Shown: positions 7,666-21,172, counted from the first letter of the stretch. The stretch is 58,759 bases of DNA from UBA4615 sp046046245 (GCA_046046245.1 JBJOKE010000016.1:1-58759), one strand, 5' to 3'. Numbers and translations: made by a program. The notes: a model not told the origin generated them from the sequence alone.

Positions 7666-10468
7666 GTCTTCTGTACCCACGCTTCTGCTGGTGGACGGGT
7701 CGAGCTACCTGTACCGCGCGTTCCACGCGCTGCCCGACCTGCGCACCCGCGCGGGCGAGCCCACGGGCGCGATCCGAGGGGTCGTGTCGATGCTACGCAG
7801 GCTGCGGGCCGACCGTAAATGGGCGGGCGACGTGCGGTATGCGGCCGTGGTGTTCGACGCACCGGGCAGGACCTTCCGCGACGACCTGTACGCCGAGTAC
7901 AAGGCGAACCGCGCGGCCACGCCCGACGACCTGCGCGCGCAGATCCCGCCGATCCACGACATGGTCCGCGCGATGGGCTGGCCGCTGCTGCACGTGGCCG
8001 GCATCGAGGCCGACGACGTCATCGGCACGCTGACCGAGCGGGCCTGGCGGCAGGGGCTGCGCACGGTGGTGGCCACCGGCGACAAGGACCTCGCGCAACT
8101 GGTCAACGACCACGTGACCCTGGTCGACACGATGACCCGCCAGGGCGAGGCACCGCAGCCGATGGACCGGGCGGGCGTGATCGCCAAGTTCGGCGTGCCG
8201 CCCGAGCGGATCGTCGACTACCTGACGCTCGTGGGCGACGCGGTGGACAACGTGCCCGGCGTGCCCAAGGTCGGGCCCAAGACGGCGGTGAAGTGGCTCT
8301 CGGAGCACGGCACGCTCGATGGCGTGATCGCCGCCGCGCCGTCGATCGGCGGGGTGGTGGGCGAGAACCTGCGCGCGGCGCTCGGCTGGCTGCCGACCGC
8401 GCGTGCGCTGGTCACGATCAAGACCGACTGCGACCTCGCGCCGCACCTCGAATCGATCGAGGCGGGCCTCGCGCTGCGGCCCGAGGACGGCGACGCGCTG
8501 CGCGTGCTGTTCGAACGCTACGAGATGAAGTCGATGATCGACGAGATGCGGGGGCGCGGCTCGGCCGCCGTCGCCGCGGCGCCGGCCGGGGGGGACGGTG
8601 CGGCCACGACCGATCCGGACGCGTCCGCCGACGTTACCGCCGCGCCCGCGGCGCCGGCGCGTCCGGTCGAGTACGAGTGCGTGGCCGACGAGGCCGCGCT
8701 CGAGCGCTGGATCGAGCGGATCGAGGCGGCGCCGCTCGTCGCCTTCGACACCGAGACCACCTCGCTCGACCCGATGGCCGCCGAGATCGTCGGCCTGTCG
8801 CTGTCGATCGAGGCGTACGTCGGCTGCTACGTGCCGCTCGCGCATCGCTACGCCGGAGCGCCCGAGCAGCTCGAGCGCGACCGAGTGCTCGAACGGCTGC
8901 GCCCGTGGCTGGAGAGCGACGCGCGGAAGAAGGTCGGCCAGAACCTGAAGTACGACGCGCACGTGCTCGCCAACCACGGCATCGCGCTGCGCGGCATCGA
9001 GCACGACACGATGCTGCAGTCCTACGTGCTCGAGGCGCACCGCACGCACGGCATGGACGCGTTGGCCGAGCGCCATCTCGGCAGGAGGACGATCACCTAC
9101 GAGGAGGTGGCCGGCAAGGGCGCCAGGCAGATCGGCTTCGAGCAGGTGCCCGTCGAGCGCGCGACCGAGTACGCGGCCGAGGACGCCGAGGTCACGATGC
9201 AGCTGCACACGGTGCTCTTCCCGCAGGTGGCGGCCGATCCGAAGCTGCTCGACGTGTATGCGCGCATCGAGATGCCGACCTCGATCGTGCTGCAGCGGAT
9301 GGAGCGCAACGGGATCCTGATCGACGCGCCGCTGCTGGCGAAGCAGTCCGACGAGCTCGGCGCGAAGCTGGTCGAGCTCGAGCGCGCCGCCCACGAGGCC
9401 GCCGGCCAGCCCTTCAACCTCGGCTCGCCGAAGCAGCTGGGCGAGATCCTGTTCGGCACGCTCAAGCTGCCGGTGGTCAAGAAGACGATGAGCGGCGCGC
9501 CGTCCACCGACGAGGACGTGCTCGCGAAGCTCGCCGAGGACTATCCGCTGCCGAAGATCCTGCTGGAATACCGCGGGGCCTCGAAGCTGAAGTCCACCTA
9601 CACCGACAAGCTGCCGCGGATGGTCAATCCGCGGACCGGCCGCGTGCACACCAGCTTCTCGCAGGCCACCGCGGTCACCGGCCGGCTGTCGTCGAACGAG
9701 CCGAACCTGCAGAACATCCCGATCCGCACCGCCGAGGGCCGGCGGATCCGCGAGGCCTTCGTCGCGCCGCCGGGCAGCGTGATCGTCTCGGCCGACTACT
9801 CGCAGATCGAGCTGCGGATCATGGCCCACCTGTCGGAGGACGCGAACCTGCTGCATGCGTTCACCGAGGGCATGGACGTCCACCGCGCGACCGCCTCCGA
9901 GGTGTTCGGCGTGCCGCCCGCCGAGGTCTCGTCCGAGCAGCGCCGCTACGCGAAGACCATCAACTTCGGCCTGATCTACGGGATGAGCGCGTTCGGGCTG
10001 GCCGCGCAGCTCGGCATCGAGCGCGACGCCGCGAAGAACTGGATCGAGCGCTATTTCGCGCGCTACCCGGGCGTGCGTCGCTACATGGACTCGACCCGCA
10101 CGATGGCCAAGGAGAAGGGCTACGTGGAGACGGTCCTCGGCCGGCGCCTGTGGCTGCCCGAGATCAACTCGCCGAACGGCCCGCGCCGCGCGGGCGCCGA
10201 GCGGCAGGCGATCAACGCGCCGCTGCAGGGCACGGCGGCCGACATCGTGAAGCTGGCGATGGTCGAGGTGCAGCGCTGGCTCGACGACGCGGGCCTGGCA
10301 TCGAAGCTCGTGCTGCAGGTCCACGACGAGCTGGTGCTCGAGGTGCCCGAGGGCGAGCTCGACGTCCTGCGCGACGAGCTGCCGAGGCGGATGGCCGGCG
10401 TGCTGCCGCTCGCGGTGCCGCTGCTCGCGGAGCTCGGCGCCGGGCCGAACTGGGAGCAGGCGCACTGA
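7664..10468 (+). CDS. polA: DNA polymerase I
   Basis: Replication and repair polymerase of 934 residues, typical length. Residues ~1-290 are the 5'-3' exonuclease (VDGSSYLYRAFHALPDL at the start, then GIEADDVIGTL). Residues ~330-530 are a 3'-5' proofreading exonuclease with intact DTET acidic motif and NLKYDAHVL. The polymerase domain follows: motif A DYSQIELRIMAHL, motif B RRYAKTINFGLIYGMS, motif C QVHDELVLE. Homologues fix the start at ATG 7664, which overlaps the start codon of the divergent LOG gene by two bases. Promoter elements must therefore lie within LOG coding DNA. Confidence 0.97.
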   Translation: MSSVPTLLLVDGSSYLYRAFHALPDLRTRAGEPTGAIRGVVSMLRRLRADRKWAGDVRYAAVVFDAPGRTFRDDLYAEYKANRAATPDDLRAQIPPIHDMVRAMGWPLLHVAGIEADDVIGTLTERAWRQGLRTVVATGDKDLAQLVNDHVTLVDTMTRQGEAPQPMDRAGVIAKFGVPPERIVDYLTLVGDAVDNVPGVPKVGPKTAVKWLSEHGTLDGVIAAAPSIGGVVGENLRAALGWLPTARALVTIKTDCDLAPHLESIEAGLALRPEDGDALRVLFERYEMKSMIDEMRGRGSAAVAAAPAGGDGAATTDPDASADVTAAPAAPARPVEYECVADEAALERWIERIEAAPLVAFDTETTSLDPMAAEIVGLSLSIEAYVGCYVPLAHRYAGAPEQLERDRVLERLRPWLESDARKKVGQNLKYDAHVLANHGIALRGIEHDTMLQSYVLEAHRTHGMDALAERHLGRRTITYEEVAGKGARQIGFEQVPVERATEYAAEDAEVTMQLHTVLFPQVAADPKLLDVYARIEMPTSIVLQRMERNGILIDAPLLAKQSDELGAKLVELERAAHEAAGQPFNLGSPKQLGEILFGTLKLPVVKKTMSGAPSTDEDVLAKLAEDYPLPKILLEYRGASKLKSTYTDKLPRMVNPRTGRVHTSFSQATAVTGRLSSNEPNLQNIPIRTAEGRRIREAFVAPPGSVIVSADYSQIELRIMAHLSEDANLLHAFTEGMDVHRATASEVFGVPPAEVSSEQRRYAKTINFGLIYGMSAFGLAAQLGIERDAAKNWIERYFARYPGVRRYMDSTRTMAKEKGYVETVLGRRLWLPEINSPNGPRRAGAERQAINAPLQGTAADIVKLAMVEVQRWLDDAGLASKLVLQVHDELVLEVPEGELDVLRDELPRRMAGVLPLAVPLLAELGAGPNWEQAH

Positions 10469-10471
10469 CGG

Positions 10472-10498
10472 GCCCGTGCCCGCCGGCCGGGCACGGGC
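10472..10498. terminator. Bidirectional hairpin between convergent genes
   Basis: A perfect 11-bp GC-rich stem (GCCCGTGCCCG and its complement) with a five-base loop begins 4 bp after the polA stop, between polA and the convergent hydrolase gene. There is no U-run, so it would act as a weak intrinsic terminator or mRNA-end stabiliser. Confidence 0.5.
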
Positions 10499-10505
10499 GC
10501 GTCGG

Positions 10506-11423
10506 CTACCGCGGCCGCGCCGGCTGCATCCGCCACCGGTCGAGGTGCTCGAGCAGCAGGCCGGCGACGCGGCCGGGGACCTGCTCGGGCAGGTAGTGAC
10601 CCGCCCGCTCGATCTCGACGAACCGGTAGGCCGGGCCCCCGTGGGCCGCCGTGCCTTCGGCCGCCGCGCGCCCCACGGTGTGGTCCTCGGTGCCCCAGAC
10701 GTACAGCGTGGGCATCCGGATGGGCGGCATCGCGTCGGCGCCGAGGCCGGCGGCGGCGGCGCGGTACCACTCGATCGCGGCCTCGAGTGCGCCGGGGGGC
10801 TCGAGGGTGGCCGCGTGTGCGGCGGCGATCGGCGGCGGCACGCCGCGCTCGAGCAGCCCGCGCTCGATCTCCGAGTCGCCGCCCCGGCGCCATCGGCGCG
10901 GTGCGTCCTCGGCGAGCAGCGTCCGATGATGGCCGGAGCGGGCCCGCTGGGCCGGGTCCTCGCGCAGCGCAGCGCCGAATGCCACCGGGTGCGGGCGCGA
11001 CAGCACCGCGAGCGACGCGATCCGCTCCGGTGCCCGGCCCGCGGTGTGCCACGCGATCTGACCGCCCCAGTCGATGCCGACCAGGTGCGCGCGCGCCGCG
11101 CCCATCGCATCGATCAGCCCCAGCGCGTCCTCGACCAGCCTCTCGATGCCGTAGGCGTCGGTGCCGACCGGACGCGCACGCGGCGAGTAGCCGCGCTGGT
11201 CGGGCGCGACGCAGCGCCATCCGGCCGCCCCGAGCGCGGGCAGCACCTCGTGCCACGCGTGCCGGCTCTGCGGGAATCCGTGCAGCAGCAGCACCGGTTC
11301 GCCGTCGGCGGGACCGCAGGCGTCGACGTCGAAGACGAGGCCCGCGTGGGTGAGCGTGGTCGCGCGGCGTCGCGCGCGGTCGTCGGTCGGCGTCATCGGG
11401 TCTCGGCTCGAGGGGTCAGGCAT
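10506..11423 (-). CDS. Alpha/beta hydrolase, epoxide hydrolase / dehalogenase type
   Basis: A 305-residue alpha/beta hydrolase. HGFPQS forms the oxyanion-hole region, the nucleophile elbow is GIDWGG with Asp rather than Ser, and the catalytic His is in AGHYLPEQVP. An Asp nucleophile in this context is characteristic of soluble epoxide hydrolases and haloalkane dehalogenases, so a serine esterase is unlikely. It is the last gene of the glg operon strand; its first ATG (11423) overlaps the previous gene by 8 bp, although an internal ATG at 11396 is also possible. A link to glycogen metabolism is not evident. Confidence 0.83.
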   Translation of the reverse strand: MPDPSSRDPMTPTDDRARRRATTLTHAGLVFDVDACGPADGEPVLLLHGFPQSRHAWHEVLPALGAAGWRCVAPDQRGYSPRARPVGTDAYGIERLVEDALGLIDAMGAARAHLVGIDWGGQIAWHTAGRAPERIASLAVLSRPHPVAFGAALREDPAQRARSGHHRTLLAEDAPRRWRRGGDSEIERGLLERGVPPPIAAAHAATLEPPGALEAAIEWYRAAAAGLGADAMPPIRMPTLYVWGTEDHTVGRAAAEGTAAHGGPAYRFVEIERAGHYLPEQVPGRVAGLLLEHLDRWRMQPARPR

Positions 11424-11895
11424 AGGCGATCAGGTGTCCCGCGACGATGGTCGACGCCCACAGCAGCAGCGAGGCCGCGCCCGCGATCCGCATCGACGCC
11501 GGCGGCGGCGCGGTCGTCGCGAGCGCCTCCCGGGCCGCGCTCGCGTGGAACCAGGCCGCGTTCAGGCCGGCCAGCGACAGCAGCACGAGCTTGATCGCGA
11601 ACAGGCGGTTGCCCACCAGATCACCCGCGTTCGCGACGAAGAGCAGGGTACCCGTGGCGACCGCGCCGGCGAAGCCCGCGAGCGCCACCGGCAGCGCGCT
11701 GCGCAGCAGCGGCGCGATCGGCGCGTGGCGCAGCGCGCCGAGCAGCCGCAGGTCGACCACCGCGATCGATCCGACCAGCAGCGCGACCGAGATCAGGTGC
11801 GCCGACTCGACCGCCGGGAACACCCAGCCGGTCTGCAGCCAGCGGGCGAGCGCGGTGTTGGCGAGCGGCGCGGCGAGCGCGGCGGCGGTGCTCAT
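11416..11895 (-). CDS. Small four-helix membrane protein (DUF6644-like)
   Basis: A 159-residue protein with about four membrane helices. Visible features are WLQTGWVFPAVESAHLISVALLVG and DLRLLGAL, a pattern I associate with the DUF6644 family, though assignment from memory is tentative. Its ATG overlaps the glgX-malQ stop (ATGA, 4 bp) and its end overlaps the following hydrolase gene, so it is co-translated with the glg operon. Function unknown. Confidence 0.75.
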   Translation of the reverse strand: MSTAAALAAPLANTALARWLQTGWVFPAVESAHLISVALLVGSIAVVDLRLLGALRHAPIAPLLRSALPVALAGFAGAVATGTLLFVANAGDLVGNRLFAIKLVLLSLAGLNAAWFHASAAREALATTAPPPASMRIAGAASLLLWASTIVAGHLIAYA

Positions 11896-14800
11896 CGCGC
11901 CTTCGTCGCTCGGCGGGCGGCGAAGATCGACGCCAGCGCGGCCCAGCGGGGCAGGGCGGCGAGGCCTTCGATCGGCACCGGCAGCTTCTGCCGCCAGTTC
12001 GGCGGCACGTCGGGCGTGCCCGGCAGGTTCGGCTGGCGGACCAGGCCGGCGACGTCCTCGAGCTGGACGATCGCGAGCCGCGCCGCGGAGATCGCGAGCC
12101 AGCGGTGCAGGCGCTCGCACAGGTCGCCGCCCGCGATGCCCGCGGCGGCGAGCCCGGCCTCGATGCGCGCGAGGTCCTCGCGTCGCTCGGCCTGCAGCCG
12201 GGCGGCGCCCTCGGCGTCGAGCAGGCCGAGCCGTTCGCGCTCGGCGATCTCGCGGCCTTCGGCCCAGCCGTCGATCGTGGGCAGGTCGTGGGTGCTGGCG
12301 CAGACCGCGGCGAGCGGCGGCAGGGTACGCGGGTCGACGAGGCGGCCATGCGCATCGCGCTCGAACCAGGCGACCTTGTACGACAGCACGCCGGCGCGCG
12401 CGAGCCGCTCGCGAAGGCCGGGTCGCACGGTGCCCAGGTCCTCGCCGATGACCAGCGCACGGTGCCCCACGCTCTCGGTCGCGACGACGTCGAGCATCGC
12501 CTCGAGCGGGTAGGCGACGTAGGCGCCCTCGGCCGGCCTGCGGCCGCGCGGCACCCAGAACAGGCGCTCGAGCGCCATCACGTGGTCGATCCGCAGGCCG
12601 CCCGCACCCGCCATCGTCGAGCGCAGCAGCTCGGCGAAGGGCTCGAATCCGGCGTCGGCGAGCGCGTCGGGGCGCCACGGCGGCAGGCCCCAGGCCTGGC
12701 CGTCCGGGCCGAGCGGATCGGGTGGCGCGCCGATCTCGTGGGCCTCGTCGACGAGGCCGGGGTGCGACCAGGCGTCGGCGCCGGCGGGATCGGCGCCGAC
12801 GGCGAGGTCGGCGATCGGGCCGATCGAGGCGCCGGCCGCGCGCGCCGCGTCGCCGGCCGCGTGCCACTGCCGGTCGGCGAGCCACTGCACGAAGGCGTGG
12901 AAGCGCACGCGTTCGGCGTGGGCGTGCTCGAACGCGCGGACGGCGTCGGTGTCCGGATGCTCGAAGCCCGCGGGCCACGCGCGCCGGTCGGCGGCGCCGT
13001 GGTGCTCGGCGAGGGCCTCGAAGAGCAGGTGGGCCCGCAGCCGCGCACGCGCCACGACGAGCCATGCGTCGAAGTCGCGCGCGGCCTCGCGGGTCGGCGC
13101 GGTGTCGGCGGTCGCGCGGAAGTCGTTCCAGAGGCGGTCGAAGCCCCGGCGCTTGAGCGCGTTCACCGCCGGCCAGTCGACGAGCGGCGCCGCGCGCAGC
13201 GCGGCGATCGCGGCGCGGGTCTCGGCGTGGGCGACCCAGGCGTCGAACTGCGGCGTCGCGAAGCCCTCGGCCGCGCGCGGCAGCGAGACGAACAGCGGGT
13301 TCAGCGCGAGCCGGCTCGAGGGCGAGTAGGGCGAGCCGCGGTCGGGCCAGCCGCAGGACGGCGCGTGGATCGGCGAGACCAGCACGCCGGCGGCGCCCGC
13401 CGCGCCGGCGAGCGCGGCCAGCGCGGCGAGGTCGCCGAAGTCACCGATGCCCCAGCTGCCCGACCCGTGGAGTCCGTAGAGCTGGACGGACAGCGACCAG
13501 GCGCCTTCGGGGCGGCGCAGCACCGGCGGCAGCCAGCAGCGCGGCGGGCGCGCGACGAGTCGGCCCGCGGTCCGGGCGGGCGTGCCGGCCGCGTCGGGGG
13601 TGTCGATCGCGGACGGCCCGACGATCGAGGCCCGTCGGTCCGGGTCCCGCGCGCGAAGCCGGACCGGGAACGTTCCGACCGGGACCGGTCCGCCGATCGG
13701 CACGCGCCAGCGCACGAGCCGGCGATCGCCGTCGCGGCACGCGCCCACCGCCTCGGCACCGGAGGCCGGCACCGCGAGACGCCGCGCGGGTCCGGTGCCC
13801 AGCTCGAGTTCGAAGGGGGCGTCGCCGTCGACGTGCACGACCTCGATCGCGCCGTGTCCGTCGTCGGCGGCGACGAAGGCGGCCGCGGCCGGCCCCGGCC
13901 GCCAGCGCGCGCGCTCGGCGTCCGCGATCGTGCCCGTGCAGCACACCACCACCGCGGGTCCGTCGATGTCGATCGTGCCGTCGGCGTCGGGATCGAGCGC
14001 CGGCGCGTCGGCCGCGGTGTCGAGCACGCGGACCCAGCCGCGCGCATGCGGCACCGGCGGCAGCCGGAAGCGCGCGACGCCCGCGCCGGTCCAGAGTCCG
14101 ATCCAGACGCGGTCGTGCGGCGCGCCCGGGCGGGGCACGCCGGCATCGAGCTGCATCGCGAGCGCGCGACGGCCGCCGTCGTGCCAGTCCCCGGGCGCGA
14201 GCGGCTCGCCGTCCTCCCGCAGCCAGGCGACGTCGGGCAGCGCGCAGGCATCGGCCGAGGACCCGCCGTGCAGGTAGCGGTCCTCGCGCAGGCAGGGCCA
14301 CGCGGCGCGCAGCCGCGCGAGTTCGGCCACCAGCGGTCGGAGGTCGGCCGGGGTGCCCAGCGCGTCGGCGTCGATGCGGGGCGCCGTGGCGGCGGCCGCG
14401 GCGGACGCCGCGCCGGTCCCGGGCCAGCGCAGCCAGGCGAGGGGTCCGTCCTGGCAGTAGGCGTTGTTGTTGCCCCGCTGGCTCGCGCCGAACTCGTCGC
14501 CGGCGCGCAGCATCGGCACGCCGCGCGACAGCAGCGTGGTCGCCGCGAGCGCGCGGACGCGTCGCGCGCGCCGCAGGCGGACCGCGGGATCGGTGGTCGC
14601 GCCTTCGGCGCCGCCGCCGTCGGCGACCTCGTGCGCGTGGCCGTCGCGGTTGTGCTCGCCGTTCGCGTGGTTGTGGCGATGGCGGTAGGAGACGAGGTCG
14701 GCGAGCGTGAAGCCGTCGTGGGCGGCCACGTAGTCGATGCTCGCCGACGGTGTCCGCGCGCCGCCCTCGAACAGGTCCGAGGAACCGGCGAGTCGCGTCG

Positions 14801-16078
14801 CGAGGGGGCCCACCCCGTGTGCGTGCCCGAGCCAGAAGCGGCGCACGTCGTCGCGGTAGCGGTCGTTCCACTCCGACCAGCCGCGCGGGAAGCCGCCGAC
14901 GACGTGGCCCTCGCAGTCCCAGCCCTCGGCGACGCGCTTGCAGCCGGCGAGCAGCGGGTCCTCTTCGAAGGCCCGCAGCCACGGCACCGCGGGATCGAAG
15001 CCGCCGTGCTCGCCGCGCGCGATCGCCGCCGCGAGGTCGAAGCGGAAGCCATCGACGCCGACCTCGCCCGCCCAGAAGCGCAGCGCGTCGACGATCAGCG
15101 CGCTCACCGCCGGGTCGTGCGCGGCGAGCGTGTTCCCGCAGCCCGACAGGTTCCGATAGCCGCCGGGGCGGTGCGCGTCGGGTACGTAGTACGTCGCGTT
15201 GTCGAGCCCGCGCAGCGACAGCGTCGGGCCGCGCTCGTCGCCCTCGCCGGTGTGGTTGAAGACCACGTCGAGGATCACCTCGATGCCGCGCGCGTGCAGC
15301 GCGTCGACCGCGTGGCGCATCGCGGCGATCCCGCGCGGTCCGGCGAGCGCCGGCTGCATCGCGCAGAACGCGATCGGGTTGTAGCCCCAGTAGTTCGTCA
15401 TGCCGCGACGCACCAGGTGCAGCTCGTCGAGCCACGCGGCGACCGGCATCAGCTCGACCGCGGTCACGCCGAGCCGCTCGAGGTGCGCGATCGATGCCGG
15501 GTGCGCGAGACCCTCGATCGTCCCGCGAAGCGCCGGCGGCACCGCGGGGTTCGCGATCGAGAAGCCTCTCGCGTGCAGCTCGTACAGGACGGTCTCGCCC
15601 CACGGACGGCCGGGCTTCGGCGGGCGGTCCGACGCGGGGGCGAAGGGGGTCGCGACGCGGGCCTTCGGCACGAAGGGGGCGCTGTCGCGCGCGTCGTACG
15701 AGAAGCAGCCGTCGGGGTGGCCGGCGGTGTAGCCGAGGACCGCGTCGTTCCAGCGGAACGCGCCGACGAGCTCGCGCGCGTGCGGGTCGAGGAGCAGCTT
15801 GTTCGGGTTGAAGCGGTGGCCGGCGCGCGGCGCATGGGGGCCATGCGCGCGCAGCCCGTAGACGAGCCCCGCGCCGGCGCCCGGCAGCCGGCCGTGGAAC
15901 ACGTCGCCGGTGCGCGCCGGCAGCTCGGCGCGCGCGAGTTCGTGCAGGCCGGCGGCGTCGAACAGGCAGAGCTCGATCCGCGTGGCATGCCGCGAGAAGA
16001 CCGCGACGTTGACGCCGTCGCCGTCGACGTGCGCGCCGAGCGGGCCCGGGCGGCCGGCCTCGAGGCGGGGTGCCGCGT

Positions 16079-16082
<4 letters not shown>
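11892..16082 (-). CDS. Bifunctional glycogen debranching enzyme GlgX / 4-alpha-glucanotransferase MalQ
   Basis: One uninterrupted 1396-residue protein carrying two enzymes. Residues ~1-715 are GlgX (isoamylase-type, glycoside hydrolase family 13): CBM48-like start, GYNPIAFCA, EVILDVVFNHTGEG, catalytic DGFRFDLA near 350, the acid Glu in VAEGWDCEG, and AAHDGFTLADL. Residues ~715-850 form a beta-rich linker. Residues ~850-1396 are MalQ (family 77): LYGLHGSGSWGIGDFGDL, nucleophile in GLRIDHVMALERLFW, VIGEDLGTV, ASTHDLPTIDGWAEG, and the conserved NLPGTPDVPPNWRQK end. All three catalytic acids are present in both halves. GlgX removes short branches left by phosphorylase and MalQ rejoins the released maltooligosaccharides. 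The start ATG overlaps the glgB stop by 4 bp. Confidence 0.94.
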
Positions 16083-18330
<2,248 letters not shown>

Positions 18331-18334
<4 letters not shown>

Positions 18335-20094
18335 CGCAGGTAGGCCTCGGCGGCGTAGCGGCGCATCATCCGCTGCGTGTTGAAGGTGCAGGCGATCTTC
18401 GAGATCGCCTGCCGCATGATCCAGGTCCAGCGCTCGCGGTCGTGGTGCCAGGTCGGCAGCACCACGCGCTCGAGCTTCGCGTACAGGTCCTCGGCGGTCG
18501 CGTCGGCCGCGCCGGCGCGCTGGCCCAGGCCGTCGTCGCCGTCGTGGCCGATCGCCCAGCCGGTCACGCCCTCGATCCAGGCCTCGAGCCACCAGCCGTC
18601 GAGCACCGACAGGCTGGGGACGCCGTTCAGCGCGGCCTTCATCCCGCTGGTGCCCGAGGCCTCGAGCGGCGGGGTCGGCGTGTTCAGCCAGACGTCGGTG
18701 CCGGCCACGAGGTGGCGGGCGAGGGCGGTGTCGTAGTTCGGCACGAAGACCACCCGCGGGCCGTCGGGCGCGAGCGCACGCGCGTGGGCGTGCAGCGCGC
18801 GGATCGCCGCGCGGCCGTCCGTGTCGGCCGGATGCGCCTTGCCGGCGAGCACGACCTGGAACGGATGGGCCGCGTGGATCGCGCGCAGCCGGTCGAGGTC
18901 CTCGAACAGCAGCTCGGGCCGCTTGTACGCGGTCATCCGGCGCGCGTAGCCGAGCAGCGGCAGCTCGGGGTCGAGCGCCACGCCGGTGCGCGCGAGCACC
19001 TCGGCGACGAGGTCGTCCTTCGCGCGGCGGTGCGCGGTCCACAGCCGGTCGGCGGGCAGCCGGTCGGCGCGCGACAGCAGCTCGGGCTCGAGCGCCCACG
19101 ACGGCACGAGCTCGTCGAACAGCTCGCGGATCGCCGGGTGGGCCCAGGTCGGGCCGTGGACGCCGTTGGTGATCGCGCGGATGTCGTAGCCCGGGAACAT
19201 CCGGGTCGCGACCTCGGCGTGCCGGACCGCGACGCCGTTGACGAAGCCCGACAGGTTCAGGGCGAGCCGCGTCATGTTGAGCGCGTCGTCGCCCGCGAGC
19301 CGGCGGACCTCGGCGACGTCGACGTAGCCGGCCAGCACCCGCTCGAACAGCGCGTAGTCGAAGCGATCGTGGCCGGCCTCGACCGGCGTGTGCGTGGTGA
19401 ACACGCAGCTCTCGCGGACCGGCGTCGCATGGAACGCGGAGGCGGCGGGCTGCGCCGGGTCGGCGCGGCGCGGGTGCCGGCGCAGCAGGTCGAGTGCGAG
19501 CAGTGCCGCGTGGCCCTCGTTCAGGTGGTGGACGCGGATGTCGAAGCCGAGCGCCTGCAGGATGCGCAGGCCGCCGATGCCGAGGATCGCCTCCTGCTTG
19601 AGCCGGTAGTCCGCGCCCCGGCCGTAGAGCCGGTCGGTCAGGCCGCGGTCGTCCTGCTGATTCTCGGGCAGGTCGGTGTCGAGCAGCAGCACCGGCACCG
19701 CCGCGCCGATCGGGCTGCGGGTCACGTGCAGCCACGGCCGCACCCAGACTTCGCGGCCATCGAGCAGCAGCGCGATCTTCGCGCGCAGCGGCGTCGCCCA
19801 GGCCTCCGGCGTCCACGGGTCGGGCTGCTCGCGCTGCGCGCCGTCGTCGTCGATCTCCTGGCGCAGGTAGCCCTGGCGGCTGATCAGCGTGACGAAGACC
19901 ATCGGCAGCCGCAGGTCCGCCGCCGCGCGCACGGTGTCGCCCGCCAGCACGCCGAGGCCGCCCGCGTAGGTGCGCATCTCGGGCCGCAGCGCGATCTCCA
20001 TCGAGAAGTACGCGATGCGGGTGCGCGCGAGGTAGGAGCCGATCGTCTGGGCCGACGGCGGATCGGCGACGGGGTCGTGGTAGATGCGGTGCAT
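18331..20094 (-). CDS. glgP: Alpha-glucan phosphorylase, short (TIGR02094-like) form
   Basis: PLP-dependent phosphorylase producing glucose 1-phosphate from glycogen or maltodextrin. At 587 residues it belongs to the short alpha-glucan phosphorylase type rather than the ~800-residue E. coli type. The N-terminal YFSMEIALRPEMRTYAGGLG, the mid HHLNEGHAALL, TNGVHGPTW, YARRMTAYKRPEL and the PLP-lysine motif GTSGMKAALNG (Lys about 486) are all seen. ATG 20094 gives a start matching the family; more upstream starts would run into the divergent gene's leader. First gene of the operon. Confidence 0.94.
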
Positions 20095-20249
20095 CGCGCG
20101 CGGCGTGGCGGCGGGCGTTGACCCGTCGCGCAGGTGGGCCTCGAGGAGGAATGCGTGTCGGAGCGGGTTACGATCGACGCCGACCGCGCGCCCCCGACGG
20201 GCGTGGCGGACGTCGACCCCCCACCCGACGATAACACCGGAGCCCTGCC

Positions 20250-21170
20250 TTGGACGATCTCCTCCGCACCGCGCGCCTCGACGAGGCCGCACGCGCCGAC
20301 CTCGACGCCCTCGTGCCGCCCGCCCGGCTCGGGCGCCGCGGCTTCCTGGCCGGCTCCGCCGCGGCCGGCTTCGCCGCCTCGGTCGCGCCGACCGGCGACC
20401 TGCTCGCGCAGACCATCACCACGCCCGCGACCGGCCTGCGCACGGGCGACGTGCTGATCCCGACCCGCGACGGCCGCTCGATGCCCGGCTACTTCGCCGC
20501 GCCCGCCGGTGCGTCGGGTGCGCCGACGATCCTGGTGGTCCAGGAGATCTTCGGCGTGCACGAGCACATCAAGGACGTGTGCCGGCGCTTCGCGCGCGCC
20601 GGCTGGCATGCGGTCGCGCCCGAGCTCTTCTTCCGCGCCGGCGATCCGCAGACCTACCCGTCGATCCCGCTGATCCAGTCGGACCTGCTGCCGAAGATCA
20701 CCGACGCGCAGGTCATGTCCGACCTCGACGCCACCGTCGCGTTCGCGAACACGAACGGCGGCGATCGCGACGCGCTCGGCATCACCGGCTTCTGCTGGGG
20801 CGGCCGGATCACCTGGCTCTACAGCGCCCACAACCCGCTGGTGAAGGCGGGCGTCGCCTGGTACGGGCGGCTGACCGGTCCGACCAGCCCGGCCACGCCG
20901 TTCCATCCCTACGAGGCCGCGCTGAAGCTGAACGGCCCGGTGCTCGGACTCTACGGCGGCGCCGACGCGGGCATCCCGGTCTCCACGGTCGACGAGATGA
21001 AGACCCGCCTCGCTGCCGGCAGCCCGGCCGCGAAGGCGAGCGAGTTCGTCGTCTACCCGGATGCGCCGCACGCGTTCAAGGCCGACTACCGGCCGTCCTA
21101 CCGGAAGGATGCGGCGGAGGACGGCTGGCGGCGCACGATCGGCTGGTTCCGACGGCTCGGGGTGGCCTGA
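20250..21170 (+). CDS. Dienelactone hydrolase family protein with Tat signal
   Basis: A 306-residue dienelactone hydrolase-fold protein. A twin-arginine signal (RRGFL, Arg 29-30, followed by a hydrophobic segment ending near LLAQ) indicates folded export to the periplasm. The cysteine-nucleophile motif GFCWGG, Asp in YGGADAGIP and His in DAPHAF form the triad of this family, whose archetype opens dienelactone rings in chlorocatechol degradation; many Tat-borne relatives have unknown substrates. It starts with TTG, preceded at good spacing by CGGAG; no in-frame ATG fits. Divergent from glgP and followed after 2 bp by a transglutaminase gene. Confidence 0.88.
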   Translation: MDDLLRTARLDEAARADLDALVPPARLGRRGFLAGSAAAGFAASVAPTGDLLAQTITTPATGLRTGDVLIPTRDGRSMPGYFAAPAGASGAPTILVVQEIFGVHEHIKDVCRRFARAGWHAVAPELFFRAGDPQTYPSIPLIQSDLLPKITDAQVMSDLDATVAFANTNGGDRDALGITGFCWGGRITWLYSAHNPLVKAGVAWYGRLTGPTSPATPFHPYEAALKLNGPVLGLYGGADAGIPVSTVDEMKTRLAAGSPAAKASEFVVYPDAPHAFKADYRPSYRKDAAEDGWRRTIGWFRRLGVA

Positions 21171-21172
21171 CG

